DNA from: Streptomyces xylophagus
GTDB taxonomy: Bacteria; Actinomycetota; Actinomycetes; Streptomycetales; Streptomycetaceae
Length of the DNA stretch: 64,000 nt
Direction: 5' to 3'
Assembly: GCF_000716435.1 (NCBI RefSeq)
Contig: NZ_JNWO01000007.1
Coordinates: forward strand, 124,001 to 188,000
A program made the position numbers and the translations under genes. Positions 17,395 to 25,717 of this stretch are shown here, piece by piece (positions within the stretch are counted from its first letter, which is position 1; each line of letters opens with the position of its first letter). A model generated the notes under the pieces. It did no database searches, was not told the origin of the DNA, and was given only the letters and a program-made list of their open reading frames with translations.

Positions 17395-18477
17395 CTAGAA
17401 GTTGAACTGGTCGATGTTCTTCGCGTCGAACACGGTCGGCTTGCCCAGGCTGATCACGCCGTCCTTGCCGATGGTGTACGACGTCCCGCCGGCCTTGAAG
17501 GTCTCGCCCTCCTTGCCGGTGATCTGCCCCGACACCAGCGCCACCGCCGTCTGCGCGGCGAGGGCGCCGAGCTTCGCCGGGTCCCACAGCTCGAAGCCCT
17601 CGACGGTGCCGTTCTTGACGTACTTGCGCATGTCGTTCGGGGTGCCGAGGCCGGTCAGCTTGACCTTGCCCTTGTACTTGGAGCCGGACAGGTACTGGGC
17701 GGCGGCCTTGATGCCGACGGTGGTCGGGGAGATGATCCCCTTCAGGTTCGGGTGCTCCTGGAGGAGACCCTGGGTCTGCTGGAAGGACTGCTGGGCGTCG
17801 TCGTTGCCGTAGGCGACCTTGACCAGCTTGATGTTCTTGTACTTCGGGTCCTTCAACTCCTCCTTCATGAAGCCGATCCAGGTGTTCTGATTCGTCGCGG
17901 TCTGCGCGGCCGACAGGATCGCGATCTCGCCCTTGTAGCCGATCTGCTGGGCGAGCAACTGCACCTCGGTGCGGCCGAGGTCCTCGGAACTGGCCTGCGA
18001 CACGAACGCGTTGCGGCACTCGGGGTTGGTGTCGGAGTCGTAGGTGACGACCTTGATCTTGTTGCTCATCGCCTGCTTGAGCGCGGTGCACAGGGCGCCC
18101 GGGTCCTGCGCGGAGACGGCGATCGCGTTCACCTGCTGCTGGGTGAGCGTGTTGACGTAACTCACCTGGCCGGCGGTGTCGGTGGCACTGGTCGTGCCCA
18201 CCTCCTTGTACTTCTCGCCCAGTTCGGTGAGCGCCTTCTCGCCGCCCTTGTCGGACGTGGTGAAGTACGGGTTGTTGACCGCCTTGGGCAGGAACCCGAC
18301 GGTGAGCCCCTTCTTGAGGGCGGCGTTCGGGTCCGCCTTGCCACCGGTGACGGCCGACCCGGTGTTCTCGTCCTTGACGTCCTTCTTGGTGGTACCACCG
18401 CAGGCGGTGGCGACGAGGGTGAGAGAAGTGACGGCGACGAGGGCCGCAAGGGCACGACGAAGGGATGTTTTGCGCAT
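17395..18477 (-). CDS. rhaS: rhamnose ABC transporter substrate-binding lipoprotein
   Basis: A 360-residue lipoprotein of the type 1 periplasmic sugar-binding family. The signal peptide ends in the lipobox LVATAC (Cys26). VGFLPKAVNNPYFTTSDKGGEKALTELGEKY and YDSDTNPECRNAFVSQASSEDLG resemble RhaS proteins of rhizobia and Streptomyces. It would capture L-rhamnose outside the membrane and deliver it to the RhaP/RhaQ permeases. It is separated from rhaQ by 99 bp that contain a hairpin-forming dispersed repeat, which may set a different expression or stability level for the binding protein than for the membrane subunits. Confidence 0.9.
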   Translation of the reverse strand: MRKTSLRRALAALVAVTSLTLVATACGGTTKKDVKDENTGSAVTGGKADPNAALKKGLTVGFLPKAVNNPYFTTSDKGGEKALTELGEKYKEVGTTSATDTAGQVSYVNTLTQQQVNAIAVSAQDPGALCTALKQAMSNKIKVVTYDSDTNPECRNAFVSQASSEDLGRTEVQLLAQQIGYKGEIAILSAAQTATNQNTWIGFMKEELKDPKYKNIKLVKVAYGNDDAQQSFQQTQGLLQEHPNLKGIISPTTVGIKAAAQYLSGSKYKGKVKLTGLGTPNDMRKYVKNGTVEGFELWDPAKLGALAAQTAVALVSGQITGKEGETFKAGGTSYTIGKDGVISLGKPTVFDAKNIDQFNF

Positions 18478-18511
18478 GGCAAGGGTTCCTTTGTTACGAG
18501 GGTGAGGAGGA

Positions 18512-18564
18512 GCGCCCCTTCAGGGGCGCGGGGAACTGCGCGACCAGCCACATCCGGCCCGCAG
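18512..18564. repeat. dispersed intergenic repeat, copy 1, with hairpin
   Basis: Begins with a perfect hairpin GCGCCCCT tc AGGGGCGC (18512-18529) followed by a GC-rich stretch (GGGAACTGCGCGACCAGCCA). About 43 bp match copy 2 (23602-23645, opposite strand) with one mismatch; copy 3 is a variant at 39867-39945. Similar elements are common in Streptomyces intergenic gaps. Confidence 0.75.
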
Positions 18565-18576
18565 CCTTCGAACGAC

Positions 18577-19554
18577 CTATCCAACGGCGCGCGCAGCGGC
18601 CCGGGCGATGGAAATCTGACGCGCGACCCGAGGGCCAAGCACCGAAACAACAAGCAGCACACCGGTGACAACAATCTGCGACTGCGCCGAGACATTCAGC
18701 AGGCTCATCACGTTCTGCAACGCCCCGAGCAGAAAGACACCGGCGATCGCACCTCCCAACGTCCCCTTTCCACCGTCGAAATCGATCCCGCCGAGCAACA
18801 CCGCCGCCACAACGGACAGTTCGAGCCCGGTCGCGTTGTCATACCGAGCACTGGCGTAGTGCAGCGCCCAGAAGATGCCGGTGAGAGAAGCCATCAACCC
18901 CGTCACCGTGAACAGAATCAACTTCTGCCGCCGAACCCGAATACCAGCGAACCGCGCCGCCTCCACATTCGCCCCGATCGCGAACAACGACCGCCCGAAC
19001 GGCGTGGCATGCAGCACGACCACAGCGATCGCGAGCAACACGAGGAAAGGCAGGAAAGCCTGCGGCAGGAAGGTGCCTCCAAGCCGCCCAGACGCGAAGT
19101 CCAGATACTGCGTGGGGAAATCGGTCACCGCGTCCGAACCGAGCACGATCTGCGCGATACCCCGATACGCGGCGAGGGTGCCGATGGTGACGGCGAGCGA
19201 CGGCAGCCCCAGCCGGGTCACCAACAGCCCGTTGACCAACCCGCAGGCCACGCCCAGCAGCAGGCAGATCGGGATGATCGTCTCGATCGCCATGCCGTCG
19301 TTCCACAACTTGCCCATCACCGCGCCCGACAGACCCGCCGTGGAGGCCACCGACAGATCGATCTCGCCGGCGACGACCAACAGGGTCATCGGGAGGGCGA
19401 TCAGCGCGATGGGCAGCGTGTTGCCGATCAGGAACGACAGGTTCAGCGCGTTGCCGAAGCCGTCCACGAAGGAGAAGGAGAACAGCAGCAGGACGATCAG
19501 TAGGGCGCCAACCACCGTGTCCCAGCGGATCGCGCGCGTCAACGACTCAGGCAT
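18577..19554 (-). CDS. rhaQ: rhamnose ABC transporter permease
   Basis: A 325-residue membrane permease of the RbsC/XylH family (BPD_transp_2). About eight to ten hydrophobic helices are visible, with the family signature ALPMTLLVVAGEIDLSVASTAGLSGAV (about residues 53-79; core GEIDLSVAS) and the cytoplasmic loop FAIGANVEAARFAGIRV that contacts the ATPase. The final helix IVVTGVLLVVSVLGPRVARQ is intact, a useful contrast with the truncated inositol permease in this window. The gene overlaps the 3' end of rhaP by 8 bp, so the two permeases are translationally coupled and probably form a heterodimeric channel. Confidence 0.9.
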   Translation of the reverse strand: MPESLTRAIRWDTVVGALLIVLLLFSFSFVDGFGNALNLSFLIGNTLPIALIALPMTLLVVAGEIDLSVASTAGLSGAVMGKLWNDGMAIETIIPICLLLGVACGLVNGLLVTRLGLPSLAVTIGTLAAYRGIAQIVLGSDAVTDFPTQYLDFASGRLGGTFLPQAFLPFLVLLAIAVVVLHATPFGRSLFAIGANVEAARFAGIRVRRQKLILFTVTGLMASLTGIFWALHYASARYDNATGLELSVVAAVLLGGIDFDGGKGTLGGAIAGVFLLGALQNVMSLLNVSAQSQIVVTGVLLVVSVLGPRVARQISIARAAARAVG

Positions 19555-20587
19555 GGCGGGCGTTCCTCTTCTTCAGTGCGGTGGCCACGCGCAGCGCGAC
19601 GATCCGGTCGACGGCGATGGCGAGGATGAGCAGGATGCCGTTGATGGCGAGCACCCAGACGGAACTGACGCCGAGGGCGGGCAGCACACTGTTGATGGAG
19701 GTCAGCAGGAGTGCGCCGAGGGCTGCGCCGTACACGCTGCCGGAGCCGCCGGTGAAGACCACTCCGCCGACAACCACCGCGCTGACGACGGTGAGTTCGT
19801 AGCCGGTGCCGGTGCCGGAGTCGACGTTGCCGAAGCGGGCGAGGTACATCGCGCCGGCGAGTCCGGCGAGTCCGCCGCAGAAGGTGTACGCGGCGAGGGT
19901 CCGCTTGCGGACGGGGATACCGGCGAGCCTTGCGGCCTCGGGGTTGGAGCCGAGCGCGTACAACTCCCGTCCGCTGCCGAAGTGTTTGAGGTAGTAGGCG
20001 GTGACGATCAGCACGGCGAGCGCGATCAGCGCCAGCCAGGGCACCGCCGAGAGGCCGCCTGAGCCGAAGTCCACGAATCCGCCCGGGAGATCGGCGGCGG
20101 TGATCTGCCGTGAGCCGACCCAGATGGAGTCGACGCCCCGGATGATGTACAGCGTGCCGAGGGTGACGACCAGTGCGGGCACCTGCCCCAGACTGACCAA
20201 CAGCCCGTTCACCAGGCCGAGTCCGACCCCGAGCAGCACCGCCAGCAGGATCGCGATGACAGCGTTGCCACCGCCCTGGAGGTAGGTTCCGGTGGCGAAG
20301 GCCGTGATCCCGAGCGTCGAGCCGACCGACAGGTCGACGTTGCGGGTGATGACGACCAGCGACTGACCGGTGGCGACCAGCACCAGGATGGTCGCGTTGA
20401 GGAGCAGGTCCTTGATGCCCTGCTCGGACAGGAACTCGCTGTTGCCCGCCTGGGTGATGCCGATCATCACCAAAAAGACGACCAGGATGGCGAGTTCGCG
20501 CATCTTGAACACCCGGTCGACCAGCCGCGTGCTGCTCGACTCGGGCACCTCGGCGGCGGGCGCGGGATTGGGAGCCGTAACCGTCAT
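19547..20587 (-). CDS. rhaP: rhamnose ABC transporter permease
   Basis: A 346-residue permease of the same family as the downstream gene. The N-terminal 25 residues are polar and cytoplasmic; hydrophobic helices run from about residue 32 to 325. Signature elements are VVITRNVDLSVGSTLGI and the ATPase-contacting loop ELYALGSNPEAARLAGIPV. The last helix AINGILLILAIAVDRIV is intact. A GGGAGGG ribosome site lies upstream of the ATG, inside a short linker ORF that joins the gene to rhaT. It pairs with RhaQ to form the transmembrane channel. Confidence 0.9.
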   Translation of the reverse strand: MTVTAPNPAPAAEVPESSSTRLVDRVFKMRELAILVVFLVMIGITQAGNSEFLSEQGIKDLLLNATILVLVATGQSLVVITRNVDLSVGSTLGITAFATGTYLQGGGNAVIAILLAVLLGVGLGLVNGLLVSLGQVPALVVTLGTLYIIRGVDSIWVGSRQITAADLPGGFVDFGSGGLSAVPWLALIALAVLIVTAYYLKHFGSGRELYALGSNPEAARLAGIPVRKRTLAAYTFCGGLAGLAGAMYLARFGNVDSGTGTGYELTVVSAVVVGGVVFTGGSGSVYGAALGALLLTSINSVLPALGVSSVWVLAINGILLILAIAVDRIVALRVATALKKRNARHA

Positions 20588-20634
20588 GCGGCGGCCCTCC
20601 CGGAAACAGCGATCGTCATGAAGGCCCTGTTCAT
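20584..20634 (-). CDS. possible 16-codon linker ORF between rhaT and rhaP
   Basis: An ATG overlapping the rhaT stop codon (ATGA) opens a frame encoding [16 protein letters not shown], whose own TGA overlaps the rhaP start (ATGA). Its last four residues GRAAA copy the rhaT C-terminus, because a 19-bp direct repeat spans both junctions. It may serve only to pass ribosomes from rhaT to rhaP by termination-reinitiation; a functional peptide is unlikely. Confidence 0.3.
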   Translation of the reverse strand: MNRAFMTIAVSGRAAA

Positions 20635-20650
20635 GCGGCGGCCCTCCCGG
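20585..20650. repeat. 19-bp direct repeat at the rhaT/rhaP junction
   Basis: CATGCGGCGGCCCTCCCGG occurs at 20585-20603 and again at 20632-20650, 47 bp apart. On the coding strand each copy carries a GGGAGGG ribosome site, GRAAA codons and the ATGA stop/start overlap. It looks like a tandem duplication of the original gene junction. Confidence 0.7.
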
Positions 20651-22148
20651 TGGCTGCGGCCATCACGGTTTCCTCGGTGGCTTCGGAACGGGGGATCTCG
20701 GCGGTGAGCCGGCCCTCGTGCATCACCAGCACGCGGTCGGCCATGCCGAGGATCTCGGGCAGATCGGAGGAGATCATCAGGACGGCGACCCCGTCGGCGG
20801 CCAACTGGCTGAGCAGCCGGTGCACTTCGGCCTTGGTGCCGACATCGATGCCGCGGGTCGGCTCGTCGACGATCAGCACCTTGGGGCCGGTGGCAAGCCA
20901 CTTGGCGAGGACGACCTTCTGCTGGTTGCCGCCCGAGAGGGTGTTGACGGTGTCGGCGATCCGCGCGTACTTGACGTGCAGCTTCACCGCCCAGTCGAGG
21001 GAACGGCTGCGCTCGGCGCCCCGGTCGACCAGGCCGGCCTTGACGGTCGTACGGAGTCCGGTCAGGCCGATGTTGCGCTCGATCGACATGTTCATCACCA
21101 GGCCCTGGGCCCGCCGGTCCTCGGGGACCAGGGCGAGGCCCGCCGCCATCGCGGTCGAAGGGGCGCCGTTCGTCAGCGACCTGCCGTCGACCTCGACCCC
21201 GCCGGCGTCCCACCGGTCGATACCGAAGACCGCCCGCGCCACCTCGGTACGCCCCGCGCCGACGAGCCCGGCGAGACCGACGATCTCGCCGCGCCGTACG
21301 TCGAAGGACACATCGGTGAAGACGCCCTCGCGGGTCAACCGCTTGACGCTCAGGGCGACTTCGCCAGGTTCGACGTCCTGCTTGGGGTAGAGCTCGTCGA
21401 GGTCGCGGCCGACCATGCGTCGTACGAGATCATCCTCGGTCATTCCCTCGATCGGTTCGCTGGAGATCAGGGCGCCGTCGCGCAGGGTGGTGACGCGTTG
21501 GCAGATCTGGAAGATCTCCTCCAGGCGGTGCGAGATGAACAGGACGGCGGCTCCCTGTTCGCGGAGGGTGCGGACCACGCCGAAGAGGCGGGCCACCTCG
21601 CTGCCGGTGAGGGCGGCTGTCGGCTCGTCCATGATGAGGACGCGGGCGTCGAAGGAGAGCGCCTTGGCTATCTCGACGATCTGCTGGTCGGCGATGGACA
21701 GTCCGCGTGCCGGGCGCTCGGGGTCGAGCTCGACACCGAGCCGCTTCATCAGGCCTGCGGTCGCCGCGTAGGTGGCCTTGTGGTCGATACGGCCGAGGGC
21801 GCGGCGGGGCTGGCGGCCCATGAAGATGTTCTCGGCGATCGACAGGTCGGGGAAGAGGGTCGGTTCCTGGTAGATCACGGCGATACCCGCGTCGCGGGCG
21901 TCACCGGGGCCGTGGAAGAGGACGGGCGCGCCGTCGAGGAGCACCTGGCCGGCGTCGGGCCGGTGCACACCGGCGAGGGTCTTGATGAGAGTGGACTTGC
22001 CCGCGCCGTTCTCACCGGCGAGTGCGTGCACCTCACCGGGGAAGAGTTCGAGGGACACGTCCCGCAGGGCGCGCACCGCGCCGAAGGACTTGGAGATGCC
22101 CTTGAGCGCGAGCACCGGGGCCGGACCCGCTTCTGACGGGTGGGTCAT
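20631..22148 (-). CDS. rhaT: rhamnose ABC transporter ATP-binding protein (two NBDs)
   Basis: A 505-residue sugar-importer ATPase with two nucleotide-binding domains, as in RbsA/XylG/RhaT. The first has Walker [10 protein letters not shown] (45-53), the signature-like [31 protein letters not shown]; the second (from about residue 255) has the degenerate P-loop [11 protein letters not shown] and a canonical [32 protein letters not shown]. It energises rhamnose uptake through RhaP/RhaQ. It is the first gene of the minus-strand operon, starting about 65 nt downstream of a promoter in the region it shares with rhaI. GGAGC precedes the ATG weakly. Confidence 0.92.
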   Translation of the reverse strand: MTHPSEAGPAPVLALKGISKSFGAVRALRDVSLELFPGEVHALAGENGAGKSTLIKTLAGVHRPDAGQVLLDGAPVLFHGPGDARDAGIAVIYQEPTLFPDLSIAENIFMGRQPRRALGRIDHKATYAATAGLMKRLGVELDPERPARGLSIADQQIVEIAKALSFDARVLIMDEPTAALTGSEVARLFGVVRTLREQGAAVLFISHRLEEIFQICQRVTTLRDGALISSEPIEGMTEDDLVRRMVGRDLDELYPKQDVEPGEVALSVKRLTREGVFTDVSFDVRRGEIVGLAGLVGAGRTEVARAVFGIDRWDAGGVEVDGRSLTNGAPSTAMAAGLALVPEDRRAQGLVMNMSIERNIGLTGLRTTVKAGLVDRGAERSRSLDWAVKLHVKYARIADTVNTLSGGNQQKVVLAKWLATGPKVLIVDEPTRGIDVGTKAEVHRLLSQLAADGVAVLMISSDLPEILGMADRVLVMHEGRLTAEIPRSEATEETVMAAATGRAAA

Positions 22149-22193
22149 GAGGGGCTCCTCGACGACGCCGGCGGGTGGGCCCTCACAGCGTCG

Positions 22194-22205
22194 TGAAAGG
22201 TTTCA
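22194..22205. promoter_or_regulatory. LacI-type operator near the rhaT transcription start
   Basis: TGAAAGGTTTCA has perfect TGAAA/TTTCA arms. It lies just downstream of the predicted rhaT start point, where a repressor would block elongation or initiation. Confidence 0.6.
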
Positions 22206-22219
22206 ACTTGGTTGCCGGG

Positions 22220-22249
22220 ACGTTAGGCGCGCCAGCCTTGTCACGTCAA
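22220..22249 (-). promoter_or_regulatory. predicted rhaT promoter
   Basis: On the minus strand TTGACG (22249-22244) and TAACGT (22225-22220) are separated by 18 bp, a vegetative sigma-type arrangement. Transcription would start near 22213. Confidence 0.5.
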
Positions 22250-22258
22250 TGGGTCCGC

Positions 22259-22275
22259 ATCGAAAAACTTTCGAT
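22259..22275. promoter_or_regulatory. 17-bp palindrome between the rhaT and rhaI promoters
   Basis: ATCGAAA aac TTTCGAT is a perfect inverted repeat of 7-bp arms with a 3-bp centre, located upstream of both -35 boxes. It could be a third repressor site allowing looping, or the site of another regulator. Confidence 0.5.
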
Positions 22276-22323
22276 AGCCAAAGGTCACGTTGGAGTCACG
22301 GAGCACAGGCTTCGCCGTAGGGC

Positions 22324-22352
22324 TTGACACCCCTTCGGGAGGCTCATAACTT
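22324..22352 (+). promoter_or_regulatory. predicted rhaI promoter
   Basis: TTGACA (22324-22329) and TAACTT (22347-22352) are separated by 17 bp. The predicted start, near 22359, is immediately followed by the operator at 22360. Confidence 0.5.
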
Positions 22353-22359
22353 CGCCTCC

Positions 22360-22371
22360 TGAATCGTTTCA
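22360..22371. promoter_or_regulatory. LacI-type operator at the rhaI transcription start
   Basis: TGAATCGTTTCA differs from a perfect TGAAACGTTTCA dyad at one base. It lies directly after the predicted rhaI promoter. Confidence 0.6.
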
Positions 22372-22410
22372 TACACACGCCGTTTCGTCGCACGTCACAG
22401 GAGCCCTCAA

Positions 22411-23571
22411 GTGACCGATCTCGCCGCGGTGAAGGCCGCTCTCAGGACCCAGGCAGTCGAGACGCCGTCGTGGGCGTACGGGAACTCGGGGACCCGCTTC
22501 AAGGTCTTCGCCCAGGAGGGCGTTCCGCGGACTCCGCAGGAGAAACTGGAGGACGCCGCCAAGGTCCACGAGTTCACCGGCGTGGCGCCGACGGTGGCCC
22601 TGCACATCCCCTGGGACCGGGTCGACGACTTCGGGGCGCTGGCCAAGTTCGCGGACGACCACGGGCTGAAGCTCGGCGCGATCAACTCCAACACGTTCCA
22701 GGACGACGACTACCGGCTCGGCAGCGTGTGTCATCCCGAGGCGGCGGTGCGGCGCAAGGCGCTCGATCATCTGCTGGAGTGCGTCGACATCATGGATGCG
22801 ACGGGCTCCGCGGATCTGAAGCTCTGGTTCGCCGACGGGACGAACTATCCGGGGCAGGACGACCTCGCTGCGCGGCAGGACCGGTTGGCTGAGGCGCTCG
22901 CGGCGGTGTACGCGCGGCTGGGGGACGGGCAGCGGATGCTGCTGGAGTACAAGTTCTTCGAGCCGGCCTTTTATGCGACGGACGTGCCGGACTGGGGTAC
23001 TGCGTACGCGCATTGTCTGAAGCTCGGGCCCAAGGCGCAGGTCGTGGTCGACACCGGGCATCACGCTCCCGGCACCAATATCGAGTTCATCGTCGCGACG
23101 TTGCTGCGGGAGGGGAAGCTCGGGGCGTTCGACTTCAACTCGCGGTTCTACGCGGACGACGATCTGATGGTGGGGGCGGCTGATCCCTTCCAGTTGTTCC
23201 GGATCATGTACGAGGTGATTCGGGGTGGGGGGTTCACCGCCGATGTCGCCTTCATGCTCGATCAGTGTCACAACATCGAGGCGAAGATTCCGGCGATCAT
23301 TCGGTCGGTGATGAATGTGCAGGAGGCGACGGCGAAGGCGTTGCTTGTGGATCCGGTGGCGTTGGCTGCTGCGCAGCGGGCTGGGGATGTGTTGGAGGCC
23401 AATGCCGTGTTGATGGACGCGTACAACACGGATGTGCGGCCGCTGCTGCGGGAGTTGCGTGAGGAGCAGGGGCTTGCCCCTGACCCGATCGCTGCGTATC
23501 GCTCCAGCGGGTGGCAGGAGCGGATTGTTGCTGAGCGGGTTGGGGGGCGGCAGGCCGGTTGGGGGGCGTGA
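22411..23571 (+). CDS. rhaI: L-rhamnose isomerase
   Basis: A 386-residue TIM-barrel isomerase of the RhaI type (Pseudomonas stutzeri/rhizobial class, distinct from E. coli RhaA). It converts L-rhamnose to L-rhamnulose using divalent metal. Motifs typical of the family are WAYGNSGTRFKVF (22-34), VDTGHHAPGTNIEFIVA and LGAFDFNSRFYADDDLMVGAADPFQLFRI, which contribute metal and substrate residues. It starts with GTG at 22411 after CACAGGAG. It is the first gene of the plus-strand catabolic operon and is transcribed divergently from the transporter. Codon use becomes visibly less GC-biased toward its 3' end (many GTT, TTG), but the frame is intact. Confidence 0.93.
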   Translation: MTDLAAVKAALRTQAVETPSWAYGNSGTRFKVFAQEGVPRTPQEKLEDAAKVHEFTGVAPTVALHIPWDRVDDFGALAKFADDHGLKLGAINSNTFQDDDYRLGSVCHPEAAVRRKALDHLLECVDIMDATGSADLKLWFADGTNYPGQDDLAARQDRLAEALAAVYARLGDGQRMLLEYKFFEPAFYATDVPDWGTAYAHCLKLGPKAQVVVDTGHHAPGTNIEFIVATLLREGKLGAFDFNSRFYADDDLMVGAADPFQLFRIMYEVIRGGGFTADVAFMLDQCHNIEAKIPAIIRSVMNVQEATAKALLVDPVALAAAQRAGDVLEANAVLMDAYNTDVRPLLRELREEQGLAPDPIAAYRSSGWQERIVAERVGGRQAGWGA

Positions 23572-23601
23572 GCGTTTGCCTGGATCTGTTTGATTGCGGG
23601 G

Positions 23602-23645
23602 TGCGGGCCGTATGTGGCTGGTCGCGCAGTTCCCCGCGCCCCTGA
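23602..23645. repeat. dispersed intergenic repeat, copy 2 (reverse orientation)
   Basis: Reverse complement of copy 1 (18512-18564) with one mismatch in about 43 bp. It fills the 106-bp gap between rhaI and rhaE. Because the two operons diverge, both copies have the same orientation relative to transcription. Confidence 0.75.
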
Positions 23646-23677
23646 TAGTCCCCTCTCTCACGTAAGGACCCGAGTTC

Positions 23678-25717
23678 ATGGCACCGCACCCCGAAGCCGC
23701 CTCTCTCCTCAGCCGCTCTCATCGGCTTGGCGCTGATCCGCGCAACACCAACTACGCCGGCGGGAACGCTTCCGCCAAGGGCACTGACACGGACCCCGTC
23801 ACCGGTGGTGATGTCGAGTTGATGTGGGTGAAGGGGTCCGGGGGTGACCTCGGGACGCTCACCGAAAGTGGGCTCGCGGTGTTGCGGCTCGATCGGATGC
23901 GGGCGCTTGTCGATGTGTATCCGGGGGTTGAGCGCGAGGACGAGATGGTGGCCGCGTTCGACTACTGCCTGCATGGGAAGGGGGGTGCGGCGCCCTCGAT
24001 CGACACCGCGATGCACGGTCTCGTGGAGGCCGCGCATGTCGATCATCTGCATCCCGACTCGGGGATCGCGCTGGCCTGTGCCGCCGATGGGGAGAAGTTG
24101 ACCGGCGAGTGCTTCGGGGACACGGTGGTGTGGGTGCCCTGGCGGCGGCCCGGGTTTCAGTTGGGGCTGGACATCGCCGCTGTGAAGGAAGCCAATCCGC
24201 AGGCCATCGGGTGTGTGCTCGGGGGGCATGGGATCACGGCGTGGGGTGACACGTCCGAGGAGTGCGAGCGCAACTCGCTGCACATCATCCGGACCGCCGA
24301 AGCGTTCCTCGCCGAGCGGGGGAGGCCGGAGCCCTTCGGGCCCGTCGTCGAGGGATACGGTGCGCTGGGCGACGGCGAGCGACGGGAACGGGCTGCCGCC
24401 CTCGCGCCGTACGTCCGTGCTGTCGCCTCTCAGGACCGGCCGCAGGTCGGGCACTTCACCGATTCCGCGGTCGTGCTCGACTTCCTCGCTCGGGCCGAGC
24501 ATCCCCGGCTGGCCGCGCTCGGTACCTCCTGCCCCGACCATTTTCTGCGGACGAAGGTCAGGCCGCTCGTTCTCGATCTGCTGCCTGCCGCTCCGCTGGA
24601 CGAGGTGATCGCGCGGCTCAAGGAGTTGCACGCCGCCTATCGCGAGGAGTACGCCGCCTACTACCAGCGGCATGCCGTCTCCGACTCCCCCGCGATGCGT
24701 GGTGCCGATCCGGCGATCGTGCTGATCCCGGGCGTGGGCATGTTCTCCTTCGGCAAGGACAAGCAGACGGCGCGCGTGGCCGGCGAGTTCTACGTCAACG
24801 CCATCAACGTGATGCGCGGCGCCGAGGCCGTGTCGGCCTACGCGCCGATCGAGGAGTCGGAGAAGTTCCGTATCGAGTACTGGGCCCTGGAAGAGGCCAA
24901 GCTCCAGCGGATGCCGAAGCCCAAGCCGCTCGCCACGCGGGTCGCGCTCGTCACCGGGGCCGGCAGCGGGATCGGAAGGGCCATCGCCCGGCGACTCGTC
25001 GACGAGGGCGCGTGCGTCGTGATCGCCGATCTCAACGCGGAGAACGCGGCCTCCGTCGCCGAGGAACTGGGCGGGCCCGACAAGGCCGTCGCCGTCACCG
25101 TCGACGTGACGGACGAAGAGCAGATCGCCGATGCCTTCAAGGCTGCGCTGCTCGCCTTCGGCGGAGTCGATCTCGTCGTCAACAACGCCGGGATCTCCAT
25201 CTCCAAGCCCCTGTTGGAGACTTCGGCGCGGGACTGGGATCTGCAGCACGACATCATGGCCCGCGGGTCGTTCCTCGTCTCGCGTGAGGCGGCGCGGGCG
25301 ATGATCGCGCAGGGGCTCGGTGGCGACATCCTGTACATCGCGTCCAAGAACGCCGTGTTCGCCGGGCCCAACAACATCGCCTACTCCGCCACCAAAGCCG
25401 ACCAGGCCCATCAAGTACGGCTGCTCGCCGCCGAGTTGGGTGAGCACGGTATCCGGGTCAACGGGATCAACCCGGACGGTGTCGTGCGGGGCTCGGGCAT
25501 CTTCGCGGGCGGCTGGGGTGCGCAGCGGGCGGCGACCTACGGGATCGAGGAGGAGAAGCTCGGCGAGTTCTACGCCCAGCGGACCATCCTCAAGCGTGAG
25601 GTGCTGCCGGAGCATGTCGCCAATGCCGTCTTCGCCCTCACCGGTGGGGACTTGACGCACACCACCGGGCTGCACGTCCCGGTCGACGCCGGCGTTGCGG
25701 CCGCCTTCCTTCGGTGA
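23678..25717 (+). CDS. rhaE: bifunctional rhamnulose-1-phosphate aldolase / L-lactaldehyde dehydrogenase
   Basis: A 679-residue fusion protein. The N-terminal half (about residues 1-390) is a class II aldolase domain; HVDHLHPDS and GGHGITAWG supply zinc ligands. The C-terminal half (about 415-679) is a short-chain dehydrogenase with NAD-binding TGAGSGIG (426-433), NNAG and the catalytic Tyr569-x-x-x-Lys573. Such fusions (RhaEW-type) split L-rhamnulose-1-phosphate into DHAP and L-lactaldehyde and oxidise the aldehyde to L-lactate. The product is the substrate of the downstream LutABC complex. The ATG at 23678 follows GTAAGGACC. Its 3' end overlaps rhaB by 4 bp. Confidence 0.92.
   Translation: MAPHPEAASLLSRSHRLGADPRNTNYAGGNASAKGTDTDPVTGGDVELMWVKGSGGDLGTLTESGLAVLRLDRMRALVDVYPGVEREDEMVAAFDYCLHGKGGAAPSIDTAMHGLVEAAHVDHLHPDSGIALACAADGEKLTGECFGDTVVWVPWRRPGFQLGLDIAAVKEANPQAIGCVLGGHGITAWGDTSEECERNSLHIIRTAEAFLAERGRPEPFGPVVEGYGALGDGERRERAAALAPYVRAVASQDRPQVGHFTDSAVVLDFLARAEHPRLAALGTSCPDHFLRTKVRPLVLDLLPAAPLDEVIARLKELHAAYREEYAAYYQRHAVSDSPAMRGADPAIVLIPGVGMFSFGKDKQTARVAGEFYVNAINVMRGAEAVSAYAPIEESEKFRIEYWALEEAKLQRMPKPKPLATRVALVTGAGSGIGRAIARRLVDEGACVVIADLNAENAASVAEELGGPDKAVAVTVDVTDEEQIADAFKAALLAFGGVDLVVNNAGISISKPLLETSARDWDLQHDIMARGSFLVSREAARAMIAQGLGGDILYIASKNAVFAGPNNIAYSATKADQAHQVRLLAAELGEHGIRVNGINPDGVVRGSGIFAGGWGAQRAATYGIEEEKLGEFYAQRTILKREVLPEHVANAVFALTGGDLTHTTGLHVPVDAGVAAAFLR

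Noticed and set aside
18512..23645. Two repeat copies as ends of a mobile element carrying rhaQPT and rhaI
   Set aside because: No transposase, no target-site duplication, and a third copy lies elsewhere; they are better read as dispersed intergenic repeats.
23297..25675. Antisense open frame of 792 codons opposite rhaE
   Set aside because: Shadow of a well-supported bifunctional gene on the plus strand; the antisense product has no recognisable motif.
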